DNA from: a virus
Virus record (IMG/VR): IMGVR_UViG_3300018019_000005
Coordinates: 62,001 to 126,000 of that record
Length of the DNA stretch: 64,000 nucleotides
Direction: 5' to 3' (one strand)
Shown: piece by piece, positions 29,023-38,506 of the stretch
How the letters are laid out: each line of letters begins with the position of its first letter
Position numbering within the stretch: the first letter of the stretch is position 1
Translations under genes and position numbers: made by a program
Notes under the pieces: generated by a model
What the model was told of the DNA's origin: nothing
Database searches by the model: none
Seen by the model: the letters and a program-made list of their open reading frames with translations, nothing else

Positions 29023-29994
29023 CTACTCCTTTGAAGCGGGGTCACTTCTTGACCCCTCTGCCAACTGAATCACACCACCATCCAAATAAGGCTCGATAGC
29101 ATGGCGTAAGTTGTAACTGTTGTCGTCATGCACCACGAGGATGGAACTCATTCTCGGGACGATGATGCACGTCTCGTTTGCCACATCGTGAGCACAGAAA
29201 ATGTTGTAGGCCATACGGCGGGAGAACAGAACTTGATTGAGGATTTCTCCGCCCGACTTGGAACGGAACACATAGGGAATACCTTCCGCTTGGAAAGTGA
29301 TGTGGTCAGAAGACGCCGGGGGAATAGTTGCCATGGTCGGCCCGCTCCCCGGCCCCCAAAAGACATAAGAGGCCCGCAGGCCGGGCATCACCTTAAGATA
29401 CCTGTCCGCCCCGATACCAAGGCTGCTGACATTATTGCTGTCCACCAGCGCCGGGGTGCTGCCCTTGGGGCTGACCCGCCATGAAAGGTTGGGGGTAAAG
29501 TTGGCGATGATTTTCAATGACCGGATGGTGCTGAGGTCCTGATTGAACTTCTCATCCTCCGTCGTCATGTTGGCGGAAAGCTTCACCATTTTCGACCCCG
29601 GCATGAAGGGGCTACGCTTGTTGTTCTTCCACCACTCTTCCATGGTCTTGAGGTCCTGTTCGGCGCTCAAAGCTTGGTATGCCATGCCAACATACGATTG
29701 CAGGTTGAGCATCACCTGTGTGAAGAGGTTGTAGTCCAGCAGGGTTGTGAGCTTCTTGAGAACTACACTCCGGTCATAGCCGGTCGGCTCCGCCTTAACT
29801 TCTGGCCCGGCCTCCAGCCAAGAATCTCTAAAAAGCAGGTAAATAAGACCACCCCAGTTATTTGTTCGGTCAAAGGTAAGGTTAGAAAAGTGTTTTAAAA
29901 ACCAATCCTTGAGGGTTTGTTCAGACTCAAATACCTCATTAACCTTCTCTGAAAAACTTACCGCTACTCGGTCATAAATTTCAGTCGATTCCAT
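29023..29994 (-). CDS. Hypothetical protein, 323 aa
   Basis: AAAGGATGAAAGCCC before ATG. Unrecognised; middle part beta-rich. Adjacent to and slightly overlapped by an HNH gene, so it may be the target gene of that element. Confidence 0.75.
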   Translation of the reverse strand: MESTEIYDRVAVSFSEKVNEVFESEQTLKDWFLKHFSNLTFDRTNNWGGLIYLLFRDSWLEAGPEVKAEPTGYDRSVVLKKLTTLLDYNLFTQVMLNLQSYVGMAYQALSAEQDLKTMEEWWKNNKRSPFMPGSKMVKLSANMTTEDEKFNQDLSTIRSLKIIANFTPNLSWRVSPKGSTPALVDSNNVSSLGIGADRYLKVMPGLRASYVFWGPGSGPTMATIPPASSDHITFQAEGIPYVFRSKSGGEILNQVLFSRRMAYNIFCAHDVANETCIIVPRMSSILVVHDDNSYNLRHAIEPYLDGGVIQLAEGSRSDPASKE

Positions 29995-30718
29995 GGGCTT
30001 TCATCCTTTCTATAAGCCTTTCAAGCTCTTTCCGGCTGGCGTTATTTTTTAACAAGTTAGCTCTAAAACTCACCACCCAAACATTACTTTTAACATACCC
30101 GGATGAGGGGTTTTTCCTATCTAACGAGGGAGTATTTCCATCCCAACCATGTTTTTTATGGGTAAGTTTTATATCCAAGAGGGGGCAAACCTCTGGAATG
30201 ATGATGTCATCTGGAGAAATGTTGAATAAAATCCCCCGCTTTTTGGCACGGCTCTTAGCTTTTTCCCACAGCCTGAATTCCGGGGTAGACTTATGTTTTT
30301 CCAACCTATATTTGTTTCGTCTTGGTGAACAAGCCTTACACCCCCCTGATTGACTACGGGGATAAAAATTGAGATTCCCTGTTGTAGCAATCAAGGTGTT
30401 TCCACAATCACATCGGCATAACCAATATTGTGCATTTTTGCTTTTATAATGTGGGGGTGCCTTGGTTCTTTCTACCACAACTAATTTTCCGAAACGTTTA
30501 CTAGTCAAATCCATACGCTGCTTTCGCCTGCATCCGCAGCTTGTAGATACCCCTTGATGGAGGACACTAGCGGACACCAGCTTTTCAGTGCCACATTTGC
30601 ACCTGCATTTATAAACTACTCCCGAGTGACTTGAACCTACGGGTTGACGTTCCCCCACCGTCCACCACCCAAATTGTTGTCCAGTTAAATCCTCACGATG
30701 GTATTTTCCGTTGTTCAT
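29981..30718 (-). CDS. HNH homing endonuclease with zinc-ribbon repeats, 245 aa
   Basis: Start at the second Met (30718) behind GGGGGATACGGTA. Two to three modules of the type DLTGQQFGWWTV...CRCKCGTE...SCGCR precede a C-terminal HNH-like core (SLDRKNPSSGYVKSNVWVV). The same module architecture is seen in the gene at 53493. AT-rich. Confidence 0.82.
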   Translation of the reverse strand: MNNGKYHREDLTGQQFGWWTVGERQPVGSSHSGVVYKCRCKCGTEKLVSASVLHQGVSTSCGCRRKQRMDLTSKRFGKLVVVERTKAPPHYKSKNAQYWLCRCDCGNTLIATTGNLNFYPRSQSGGCKACSPRRNKYRLEKHKSTPEFRLWEKAKSRAKKRGILFNISPDDIIIPEVCPLLDIKLTHKKHGWDGNTPSLDRKNPSSGYVKSNVWVVSFRANLLKNNASRKELERLIERMKAHGID

Positions 30719-30757
30719 TACCGTATCCCCCACTAATTAATCCAATAGTTCGGATTT

Positions 30758-31372
30758 TCATTCCGTGGGGTCACCACCGGGAGCATCCACCACCTCTTGT
30801 GCCAACTCATACAGCGGCTCCCGCTCTCCCGGAGGAATGATGCTATCCTCATTCATTAAGTCATAGAGAGGGTCATCAACCCATTGCGGGTGGAAACACA
30901 GCTTGAAGTTGAACCACTTGAGCTTCAACCAATCCAGAGCCTTGAAGAACTTCTCCCTCCGTTGTAGCCAGCGGGAAATGGGCGGTGCCGGGCGGATAAT
31001 GACCGGTATGGAAGTTCCAATTACGTTTTTGTAAACAACGCTCTGAATTTCGGATAAGCGGCCATTTACGATGAATGGTTCCTTACCTCTCCCGTCAGTA
31101 CCAACTAACATCTGAGGAGGGCGGTCTAAAAGCTCCGCTTGCCGGGCAGCGGCTTGTCCCGCTCTACCGGGGAGAGTGGCTTCAACCTTCCCATCCCCGC
31201 CGCAGCACTCACAGGTCTTGTAATTGTAGCAGGAGCAAGGCTGCTCACAACCGCAGCGCTCCTCATCGGTGAGAGGGACTTCCCCCTCCCCTTTACAATC
31301 GGGGCACTGGTCGGTAAACCCCAAATGTTTGCTGTTCTCGTAAACTTGCAGGGAATCGTCTTGGTTACCCAT
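30758..31372 (-). CDS. Protein with DnaJ-like zinc repeats, 204 aa
   Basis: CPDCKGEGEV and CECCGGDGKV (residues about 23-62) match the CxxCxGxG repeats of the DnaJ zinc domain, with a CGCEQPCSC insert between them; there is no J domain. The rest is unrecognised. AAAGGA before ATG. Confidence 0.7.
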   Translation of the reverse strand: MGNQDDSLQVYENSKHLGFTDQCPDCKGEGEVPLTDEERCGCEQPCSCYNYKTCECCGGDGKVEATLPGRAGQAAARQAELLDRPPQMLVGTDGRGKEPFIVNGRLSEIQSVVYKNVIGTSIPVIIRPAPPISRWLQRREKFFKALDWLKLKWFNFKLCFHPQWVDDPLYDLMNEDSIIPPGEREPLYELAQEVVDAPGGDPTE

Positions 31373-31829
31373 TTTTATCCTTTCCTTCCCCCATCTGAAT
31401 GAACGGAAGGGGACTCAATCCCGCTTCCATGGCATGAGTGGGGAGATTATGACGCATGTATCTTTGTAGAAGGGATTCGTCGTCAACCTTGAAATGCCGG
31501 GCGACGGGCTTGAGGAAATACATCAATCGTTTCTGCCATGTGTCCAACTTGGCTTCTTTCATGAACGGATGGTCTTTCTCATCCACGATGGACTCCAAAG
31601 ATTCACGAGCGTTCATCTCGTCTTCTTCCTTGCGCCAATCCTCTTGCGTGGCGTTGCTCTTCTCTCTGATGCAGAACTCATGCCCGTGAATAACCAGGCA
31701 CCCCGGATTGCAAGCCAACTTGACCATCTCGAAGAAGAGGTCTGTATTTTCCTTTGTTGTGAGGACACGTCCGGTCCTGTCTATCTCCATAATCTTGTCG
31801 ATGAACATCTGCTGGGCACTGTTACTCAT
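31365..31829 (-). CDS. Hypothetical protein, 154 aa
   Basis: TGGAGATAAAAG before ATG. Helical, charged, unrecognised; overlaps both neighbours by 8 nt. Confidence 0.72.
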   Translation of the reverse strand: MSNSAQQMFIDKIMEIDRTGRVLTTKENTDLFFEMVKLACNPGCLVIHGHEFCIREKSNATQEDWRKEEDEMNARESLESIVDEKDHPFMKEAKLDTWQKRLMYFLKPVARHFKVDDESLLQRYMRHNLPTHAMEAGLSPLPFIQMGEGKDKNG

Positions 31830-32013
31830 CTTTTATCTCCAGAACGTGTTTCAACAGACTAGCCTCCATACGCTGGATAGATTGCTGGATTTCCCGATAG
31901 GTGCTGGGATTAGCCCAATCCTTGGGGTCCTGCAATAGCCGGACAAGGTGCCGCTTGGCGGGACCCAAGTCTCCGAGAATGAACTCAGCTTGCGCAAGGG
32001 TGATTGTCGCCAT
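31822..32013 (-). CDS. Hypothetical protein, 63 aa
   Basis: Small helical protein (TPR-like AKRHLVRLLQD segment). GAAGGGTCAAC before ATG. Overlaps the preceding gene by 29 nt. Confidence 0.6.
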   Translation of the reverse strand: MATITLAQAEFILGDLGPAKRHLVRLLQDPKDWANPSTYREIQQSIQRMEASLLKHVLEIKDE

Positions 32014-32665
32014 GTTGACCCTTCATGGGATACTTGTAGATGGCATCCCGGATTTCGTCGGCGAGGCGGGCGAACTGACGTAGGAAATAACCTCCGTCCC
32101 TACCTTCCAGAACGGCCTGCCCGCCATATGAGCAGCCGTCCAGAGCTTCCTGATAAAGGTCTTTGAGGCAATCCCTGCCGTTATGGGGACGAAGCCGCTG
32201 ACCGTATTTTTTCTCCCCCCACACGATACGAGCCTCATGGTCCTCGGCGACCCGCTTGAGGTGCATCTCAGTCATCACCCGCTGTACATACCGGCCCACG
32301 TCTTCTTCATTGGGTGGGGCGGTGGGCATGGGTTCGGCGAGCGTGGGGTCCAGTTTTTCAGGGAGAGTAACTACGTTCTTGCCATGAAGGTCACCACCCT
32401 CCTGATATCGAACATAAGTCGGCGGCTGGTATCTAAGGTGTGAACGAATATTCCGGTCGCCTTGAGGGATATTGGAGATGGTCTCATATTTTCTCCCCGG
32501 TCCCACCTCTATCATTCCACCATGCTCATTGATGATGGGGATGACTTCCCAATCCGGCGTAATAGACTGGCTAAACGCTTCCCACGCCTCCGGCTCTCCC
32601 GGCGCTTCGATGAAATACTGAGTGTAGTTGTCTTGACAAAAGAACGTGCGGTACCCTTTGCTCAT
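31985..32665 (-). CDS. Hypothetical protein, 226 aa
   Basis: GAGGAGGGCAG before ATG. Unrecognised. The C-terminal helical part (DCLKDLYQEALDGCSYGGQ) resembles helical segments in phage nucleotide-pyrophosphatase-like proteins, but there is no complete MazG signature. Confidence 0.72.
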   Translation of the reverse strand: MSKGYRTFFCQDNYTQYFIEAPGEPEAWEAFSQSITPDWEVIPIINEHGGMIEVGPGRKYETISNIPQGDRNIRSHLRYQPPTYVRYQEGGDLHGKNVVTLPEKLDPTLAEPMPTAPPNEEDVGRYVQRVMTEMHLKRVAEDHEARIVWGEKKYGQRLRPHNGRDCLKDLYQEALDGCSYGGQAVLEGRDGGYFLRQFARLADEIRDAIYKYPMKGQHGDNHPCAS

Positions 32666-32768
32666 CTGCCCTCCTCATCCTCTTATTACTCAAATTTTTG
32701 AGCTTTCTAGAGTAACAAATGACAATGACCGAATAACTTAACTTTCTATTTCTTATGTAGGGGGAGCT

Positions 32769-33482
32769 ATGTTCACCGTTTACAAAATCACTTGCCTTGA
32801 GAATGGAAAATTGTACATCGGCTACACAAAACTTTCCTTGAAGGAACGATGGTGGAATCATATAAAGTATACAAACCGTGGGGCAACCACCAAACTGGCT
32901 AATGCCATAAGGAAACATGGCAAAGATGCCTTTAGGATTGAGCCTATTGTACGTACCCCCGACAAATCTGAAGCCATTGAGCTGGAAATCTCATTGATAG
33001 CTGAAAACCACACACGGGGAAATGGATACAACATAACACCCGGTGGTGATGGTGGTCCCACATCACGGGCACCGTTCAGTGCTGAGCGCCGTAAGCATAT
33101 GAGCGAGGTTCTCAAGGGAATTCCTAAATCTCTTGAGCATCGTGCTCACCTGTGTGGACCACGGCCTTGTATAACAGGCAAAAACAACCCGTTCTACGGG
33201 AAACACCACACTGAAGAAACTTGTAAGAAAATTGGTAACCGAAAGTATGCCCGTGGCAAAAACCACCATCTGTACGGAAAACCAACCGTTACCTCATTCA
33301 AGTCTGGATTCCTTCACCCAAGGTCAATACCGATAACGATAAACGGAAAGAATTATGGGTCTATTTCTCTTGCAGCCAAGGACCTTAACATAACACGTCC
33401 TAAACTAATGAGGCGGTTGAAATCGGGTAAGCCTATTCCACCCGTCCAGAACTCTTTAAACTCTCTAAGTATTCCAACCTAG
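32769..33482 (+). CDS. GIY-YIG homing endonuclease, 237 aa
   Basis: GIY-YIG domain in residues 1-90 (VYKITC, LYIGYT, KERWWNH, E in ELEISLIAE). NUMOD repeats follow (NPFYGKHHTEETCKK, ISLAAKDLNITRPKLMRRL as a NUMOD1-like HTH). Opposite strand to its neighbours; its 3' end overlaps the end of the metallophosphoesterase gene by 50 nt. Confidence 0.88.
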   Translation: MFTVYKITCLENGKLYIGYTKLSLKERWWNHIKYTNRGATTKLANAIRKHGKDAFRIEPIVRTPDKSEAIELEISLIAENHTRGNGYNITPGGDGGPTSRAPFSAERRKHMSEVLKGIPKSLEHRAHLCGPRPCITGKNNPFYGKHHTEETCKKIGNRKYARGKNHHLYGKPTVTSFKSGFLHPRSIPITINGKNYGSISLAAKDLNITRPKLMRRLKSGKPIPPVQNSLNSLSIPT

Positions 33483-34050
33483 TAGGCATCTTGGACTCCA
33501 TTCTCTGTATAACTTGTTCGATAGAAACAGGGTAGAAGTTATTGCAATCAACTCCTACATCCATAGAGAGAAGGTGCGGCTCATCAGGGAGCATTCCATG
33601 AGAATGCCCATAAAGATGATAGCTGTTATAGCAAGAATTTCTCCACGTGCGCATGGCATAGTGGCAGAGCGTAACCATCTTCTTGCTCTTGTCATCAAAC
33701 CATGGCTGACCAATTTTGATTTCCTCAAGCTGGCGTATCCAGACAAAAGAGTTGTGTTTCTTCATCATCTGAACAGCAATACCGTCGTGGTTTCCCTGTA
33801 TGACGTAGAAGTTGCCGTTGAGTCGTTTCTGGATTTCCACGCACTGCTCCAGTTTCATCTGGAGGTAGAGGTCCCCGAGAACGTAGACAAGGTCCCCCTT
33901 CTTAACTACAGCGTTGTGGTTGGCGATGTACGCCTCGTTCATTTCCTCCACGCTGGAGAAGGGCCGCTTCTTGGTGGTGATAAAGTACCGGTATCCCAAG
34001 TGCCAGTCGGCGGTGACCCATAGATTCGGTTGTCCGTTAAGGATTATCAC
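33433..34050 (-). CDS. Calcineurin-like metallophosphoesterase, 205 aa
   Basis: Metal-binding motifs in order: ADWHLGY, GDLVYVLGDLYL, QGNHDG, LCHYAMRTW and LYGHSHG. This is the small single-domain phosphoesterase type found in phages and bacteria; substrate unknown. GTG start. The C-terminal 50 nt are shared with the convergent GIY-YIG gene. Confidence 0.88.
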   Translation of the reverse strand: MIILNGQPNLWVTADWHLGYRYFITTKKRPFSSVEEMNEAYIANHNAVVKKGDLVYVLGDLYLQMKLEQCVEIQKRLNGNFYVIQGNHDGIAVQMMKKHNSFVWIRQLEEIKIGQPWFDDKSKKMVTLCHYAMRTWRNSCYNSYHLYGHSHGMLPDEPHLLSMDVGVDCNNFYPVSIEQVIQRMESKMPTRLEYLESLKSSGRVE

Positions 34051-34370
34051 GCTATGTTCGTACCTTTCTTCGGTCTCGCATCCTCGGGCGGTGGGATAGT
34101 GGGAAGCTGCGGCATCGCATTGCCAAAAGGCGGCATCAGGAATGGACGCAGCATCTTAAACGCATCCTGTATGCACTCGCCCTGTGTCTCCACCTTAATG
34201 GTATCAGGATGAGCATTCTTCCACGCCCGGAGGTAGATAAGCTCGGCGTGTTCAGCCGCCTGCTCGCACTGCCCGGCGTACTCGCTGTATTGGTACGTCA
34301 CCATGACAAGCAAGAGAGTGAGAATTATCAAGACAGCGGAGACTACCTTCATGATTTTTTCGCTGTTCAT
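34047..34370 (-). CDS. Membrane-anchored protein, 107 aa
   Basis: GAGGAGCCAA before ATG. Transmembrane helix at residues about 8-26 (VVSAVLIILTLLLVMVTY), then a soluble part with two Cys and a Pro-rich C-terminus. Could be a spanin-like inner-membrane protein but lacks other evidence. Confidence 0.65.
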   Translation of the reverse strand: MNSEKIMKVVSAVLIILTLLLVMVTYQYSEYAGQCEQAAEHAELIYLRAWKNAHPDTIKVETQGECIQDAFKMLRPFLMPPFGNAMPQLPTIPPPEDARPKKGTNIA

Positions 34371-34855
34371 GGCATTTGGCTCCTCATATCCTTTGCTATC
34401 TTATCTATTTCGTCATAAGCAAGGTCAAGGCCGGGCACGATGACATCAGCGTGAGCGACCAGCCAAGGACTTGGATTGTCATCATCGCAGATGACAACAA
34501 TCCACTTGTCCAATTCGTGAGCGTACATGATTTCCATTGCCGTGCCCCAGCTTGGCACAGGACAGTAAGTGAGGACGATATCCGACTGAGTAATGGAAAT
34601 CTTATCCCGTTTGATTACCCAAAGAGAAGCGGACTTGAGGTCAACATCATCTCGATATTGCATACGGCTGGGGACAATGATATTCACTCCGTAGTGAAGG
34701 CATTTGCTGGAGGCTTGAAGCTCCTCCGGGGCCATACCGCTGTGCCCAAAGCCCCCTGTGGCAAGTTGATAGTGCTTAATGACGGCCTTTCGCCAGCCGT
34801 AAGCTTGCTCGTCAGTTAACCCCTTAATGCCGCCCGATAGATAGATGTTTATCAA
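34367..34855 (-). CDS. Nucleoside 2-deoxyribosyltransferase-like protein, 162 aa
   Basis: TTG start 34855 behind GAAGGAGACTAT; the frame is open further up. INIYLSGGIKGL at the N-terminus, then SDIVLTYCPVPSWGTAMEIMYAHELDKWIVVI, follows the N-deoxyribosyltransferase fold (substrate loop then S-D-x-V and G-T-x-x-E). Expected role is nucleoside or base salvage. Confidence 0.7.
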   Translation of the reverse strand: MINIYLSGGIKGLTDEQAYGWRKAVIKHYQLATGGFGHSGMAPEELQASSKCLHYGVNIIVPSRMQYRDDVDLKSASLWVIKRDKISITQSDIVLTYCPVPSWGTAMEIMYAHELDKWIVVICDDDNPSPWLVAHADVIVPGLDLAYDEIDKIAKDMRSQMP

Positions 34856-34866
34856 ATAGTCTCCTT

Positions 34867-35067
34867 CTACCTTTGCCCGAAAGTATCCCGTGATACCGCT
34901 ACCAGCGTGAGCTTGTTGAGGCTGCGGACCATCACCGAGAGTCCCTTCATGTAAAAACCCTTGACGATATTCCACAGTTGTTCCTCGGCTACTTCAATGA
35001 CCTCGTTATGCTTGTAGGGAAGCACCAAGTCTTCTTCACCGAACCACGAGTAGATGCTGATTTTCAT
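34867..35067 (-). CDS. Hypothetical protein, 66 aa
   Basis: Start ambiguous between ATG 35076 and ATG 35067 (AAAGGAG is 2 or 11 nt upstream); 35067 chosen. Unrecognised. Confidence 0.5.
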   Translation of the reverse strand: MKISIYSWFGEEDLVLPYKHNEVIEVAEEQLWNIVKGFYMKGLSVMVRSLNKLTLVAVSRDTFGQR

Positions 35068-36068
35068 AGGCCGCATAGCTCCTTTACCAGCATTAGCAAC
35101 CGGATATCTTCCTTGGGGCAAAGCTCCCTGAGAACCTCGCCGGGGTCGGATGTTTCCACACCACCCACGGCTACTTCCATCTGCGTCAAGAACTGTTTGA
35201 CTTCCTCCGACTTGTCGATATGACGGACTTCCCGGTCGGCAGTAACGAACGCCTCCGCCAATGGCTTTACGGGCAGGGCGATTTCCTTGTACTTCGGTCC
35301 CTGCTCGGAGAATGACAGCACGGCTACAGACACGGGGCGCTCCGCTTGGTCGCTGTCTAATGCCGCTCGTGCGAGACTCCCCAAATGCACATGGGTGGTG
35401 TTACCCACCTTCTTGGTTTCCTGCCGCCCGTGGTCATGACCCCAAAGCAAAAAATCAAAGTCTGAGCCAGCAAGTTCGTCGTAGCCGATGACCCGTTCAC
35501 CAAAGTAATCGCTGGGTCCGCCCGGCTGACCATAGGCATGAACGATGCCCACAAAGTAGTTGGCATCCCCATGTCTGTGGGAAGCCTTTATCCTATGCAG
35601 CGTCTCCTGACCGTGGTCATAGGGAAAGGACTGTACCTGTACCTTCAAGGAAGCAAACTGCGAACTCACCATCAGGCACTCTTCGGTCAGGTCCGCATAG
35701 GCCCCGGAAGCGATAAGAAGGCCGAGGGGCTGACCCGAGAGCGAATCCATCCGCTCGCCCCATGCCAAGTCGTGATTGCCCACCGCCCCATACACCCGGC
35801 CCATGGGGAACTTCCGCAATGTCCGCAGCGTCCGCACAAGGAGAGACAGACTGTTAGCAGGGTGGTGGGCCTTTTTCACGTGGAATACATCCCCACCACA
35901 GAGTGCGAAACCCTTAACCTTTTCGGTCAAGTCCCGGATGAAATCAAGCTTCTCCAAAATGACCGATTCATAGTCATCGCCACGTTGTCCGGGCGGAATG
36001 GCGCTAAGATGCCAATCTGTTGACCAAACAAAATTGATTTTCACATATTCCGACTTTTCGATTCTCAT
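35064..36068 (-). CDS. SbcD/Mre11-like metallophosphoesterase
   Basis: 334 aa with all phosphoesterase motifs: STDWHL, CGGDVFH, VGNHDL, GIVHAY and WGHDHG, in the spacing of SbcD/Mre11/T4 gp47. Such proteins form the nuclease subunit of a DNA end-processing complex with an SbcC/gp46 ATPase, which is not seen in this window. The start is uncertain (TTG 36077, ATG 36068 or GTG 36044) because a GIY-YIG gene begins on the other strand here. Confidence 0.8.
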   Translation of the reverse strand: MRIEKSEYVKINFVWSTDWHLSAIPPGQRGDDYESVILEKLDFIRDLTEKVKGFALCGGDVFHVKKAHHPANSLSLLVRTLRTLRKFPMGRVYGAVGNHDLAWGERMDSLSGQPLGLLIASGAYADLTEECLMVSSQFASLKVQVQSFPYDHGQETLHRIKASHRHGDANYFVGIVHAYGQPGGPSDYFGERVIGYDELAGSDFDFLLWGHDHGRQETKKVGNTTHVHLGSLARAALDSDQAERPVSVAVLSFSEQGPKYKEIALPVKPLAEAFVTADREVRHIDKSEEVKQFLTQMEVAVGGVETSDPGEVLRELCPKEDIRLLMLVKELCGL

Positions 36069-36070
36069 AT

Positions 36071-36769
36071 ATGACAACTCGTTGTGGAATCTATCGTATA
36101 GTTAATACTGTCACGGGGGTGTTTTACATTGGAAGTTCTAAAAACATCCCCTGTCGATGGAGAACTCACCTTAAACAACTGAGACATAATACACATGGAA
36201 ACCAAAAATTACAAAACTCTTGGAATAAGCATGGAGAACAAGCCTTTTCTTTTGAGGTAATCGAACCATGTCCAGAACAAGGGATGAGGGAACGAGAAAC
36301 CTATTGGATTCAGGCGACATGGATGTTCAACTACAATTTGAGCGAAAAAGGAACCGGGAATGTAAGGCGAGGTTGGCACCACACCCCCGAAACAATAGCT
36401 AAGATGAAAAGTAAAAAACACCGTCCATACACGGAAAAAGAAAAATTAGCACAATCTTTGCGTCTAAGGGGTATACCTAAAACTTATGAGCATAGACAAA
36501 ATATATCTAAAGCAAAAAAGGGCAAGGATTCCCTCTCCCCAGAAGCCCACAAACGACAAGCTATAAGCCTAAGCCAAACCATTAAAGGAGAAAACAATCC
36601 TAACTTTGGGCATAGGTGGGGTGAAAAACAAAGGAACAAGATGTCTCATACCTTAGCTACCAAAACATATAACTTTACCTGTGACCATTGTAGCCGGATA
36701 TTTACGGGAGTGACTCGTTCTTCCTATGGGGGACATCGTAGAAAATGTCTCCTTTATTCAAGCACCTAA
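36071..36769 (+). CDS. GIY-YIG homing endonuclease, 232 aa
   Basis: GIY-YIG domain in residues 5-90 (GIYRIVN, VFYIGSS, CRWRTHL, E in RERETYWI). NUMOD3-like repeats and a C-terminal zinc finger (CDHCSRIF...HRRKC). No clear SD; divergent from, and overlapping, the start of the SbcD-like gene. Confidence 0.87.
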   Translation: MTTRCGIYRIVNTVTGVFYIGSSKNIPCRWRTHLKQLRHNTHGNQKLQNSWNKHGEQAFSFEVIEPCPEQGMRERETYWIQATWMFNYNLSEKGTGNVRRGWHHTPETIAKMKSKKHRPYTEKEKLAQSLRLRGIPKTYEHRQNISKAKKGKDSLSPEAHKRQAISLSQTIKGENNPNFGHRWGEKQRNKMSHTLATKTYNFTCDHCSRIFTGVTRSSYGGHRRKCLLYSST

Positions 36770-36819
36770 TCACCGCTTCTCTGATATCGACCGATACGGT
36801 AATCATAAGGGTTATTACT

Positions 36820-37011
36820 CTATTCTGAAGAATTTTCCGGTTTGGCGTGAGCAATAGCGTATTCGATGGCGTCAACGTCTTTCCAAGCGTCTAAGTACTG
36901 TTGCCCCACCACCACATCACATTTGGCAAACCGGGCGATAATCAGCAGGTAGTTGTATCTGCGTAAGGTTGCAAGCCCGAAGAACTCTCCATATTCCTTC
37001 GGGACCTGCAC
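36820..37011 (-). CDS. Hypothetical protein, 63 aa
   Basis: GTG start with AGAGG about 9 nt upstream. Small helical protein, unrecognised. Confidence 0.5.
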   Translation of the reverse strand: MQVPKEYGEFFGLATLRRYNYLLIIARFAKCDVVVGQQYLDAWKDVDAIEYAIAHAKPENSSE

Positions 37012-37034
37012 CCTATCAACCTCTGTCCAATCCG

Positions 37035-37511
37035 TCAGTCACCACTTTTTCCACGGTACAGGGCATCGGCGGCTACGCTTACTTCCCCCTCTCCCTCTCC
37101 ATGTAAGCCGGGGGAAGTAGAAGAGTCCCCCGCCTCAAACCATGCTTTGGGAACTTGGGGGAAAGCATACTCGATACCGACGAAGTTACCGTAATCCAAC
37201 ACATACTCCCGGTTTCCCGGTTTGACGATTCCTCCACGGGTTTCTCCCCCTGCTGTATAAAGAAGCAGGCGTTTGAATCCTGAGAGGATGGCGTTGGCGT
37301 TCGCTGTAGTGCCCTTATCGTCTTTCCACCGCCCCATCAAGGCCCCGATGGTATCATTCAGGTCTTTAAGGAATGCCCGGCTGTAACGTCCCCGGTAGTT
37401 GTTCTTGTAATCCCCGTAGGAATAAAACGCCATTTCCATACGGTCAGTCATGCCCTTCAAATACTCGAAACTGATTTGGTCATTCTTACTTACTAAAGTG
37501 ATTTCAGACAC
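37035..37511 (-). CDS. Hypothetical protein, 158 aa
   Basis: GTG start behind AGGAGGGTACCATC. Unrecognised; C-terminal Ser/Gly-rich. Confidence 0.7.
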   Translation of the reverse strand: MSEITLVSKNDQISFEYLKGMTDRMEMAFYSYGDYKNNYRGRYSRAFLKDLNDTIGALMGRWKDDKGTTANANAILSGFKRLLLYTAGGETRGGIVKPGNREYVLDYGNFVGIEYAFPQVPKAWFEAGDSSTSPGLHGEGEGEVSVAADALYRGKSGD

Positions 37512-37570
37512 GATGGTACCCTCCTGTTGAGATACAAGCCGACGCCCTCCGGGGGCACCCTCGCCCTGCT

Positions 37571-38137
37571 CTACTGCTGCGGTTGCACTGACGCCGGGTC
37601 AGTGGTCCGACTAAGCTCTTCCGCATCCCACTTCTCATGCCGTGCAATCTCTTTTTCCACCCACTCATATTGACTGGGGTCATGAGCAAACTTCTGGCGA
37701 GCTTCTTCTAGCGTAAGCTCTAAATCTACCACCCGCTCACCGACGAAGTGTTTCCATATCGCCTGAAAGACCGGCTCACAGATGTACAGATGCCAGAGGC
37801 TCCCCACATCATCTCCGAACCACTCTCCGAAGGTGCAGGGGTGCTCTTTGTCGTCCTCATCATAACTTCCTTGAATGTTGGTGATAAACTTGGGTAGGGG
37901 AACCTCACCGAGCCAATGACAGAGCCACTGTTGCCAACCCCACAGCCAGTCGGCAAATGCCCAATGCCAGAGGCGGGATTCGCACATTACGATAACCCGG
38001 ACTTCATCCCCCTTCCAGCCCTTCATGGAGGTATGCCAATTCTGAACACGGCGGCTGAGAATGTAGTCCGGCACGGTGCCAAACATAAACCGCAGCGGGG
38101 AGTACAGGATGTTTCCGAATTCTGCCAGTTTACCCAT
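37571..38137 (-). CDS. Trp-rich hypothetical protein, 188 aa
   Basis: TAATG overlap with the preceding gene. The WHWAFADWLWGWQQWLCHW stretch (about residues 57-75) is unusually tryptophan-dense and amphipathic, so membrane-surface association is possible. No family recognised. Confidence 0.7.
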   Translation of the reverse strand: MGKLAEFGNILYSPLRFMFGTVPDYILSRRVQNWHTSMKGWKGDEVRVIVMCESRLWHWAFADWLWGWQQWLCHWLGEVPLPKFITNIQGSYDEDDKEHPCTFGEWFGDDVGSLWHLYICEPVFQAIWKHFVGERVVDLELTLEEARQKFAHDPSQYEWVEKEIARHEKWDAEELSRTTDPASVQPQQ

Positions 38138-38478
38138 TAGATGTTGATGATTCTGCCCGGCAGATTATCGCTGACGGGGGGCTTGCGCAGGTTAACGAAC
38201 CCCGGCTCAAAGTTGAATATGCGGATGATTCCCGCCGCCGCTCCATCGGCTATACCAGCAATGCCGGAATAGATGATGTCTTGGTCTGCTCGAACCCGCT
38301 GTGCCAACACCAGAAAATTTGCTGCCCGGATGGCGGTCAGTATGCGGTCACGAACCTCCGACTCCATGTCGGGACCGGCCTTGGGAAACGCCAGATGGGT
38401 GTTTTGCTGACCCGCTAGAACCTCGGGTTCCGCAACCTGCTTCTCTTCTTTGTAAACATCAAGCTTGGTAACTGCCAT
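38137..38478 (-). CDS. Hypothetical protein, 113 aa
   Basis: TTAGGGGGCTAAT before ATG. Unrecognised; Ala/Ile-rich middle. Confidence 0.68.
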   Translation of the reverse strand: MAVTKLDVYKEEKQVAEPEVLAGQQNTHLAFPKAGPDMESEVRDRILTAIRAANFLVLAQRVRADQDIIYSGIAGIADGAAAGIIRIFNFEPGFVNLRKPPVSDNLPGRIINI

Positions 38479-38506
38479 ATTAGCCCCCTAAGAATATTAC
38501 TGAACT

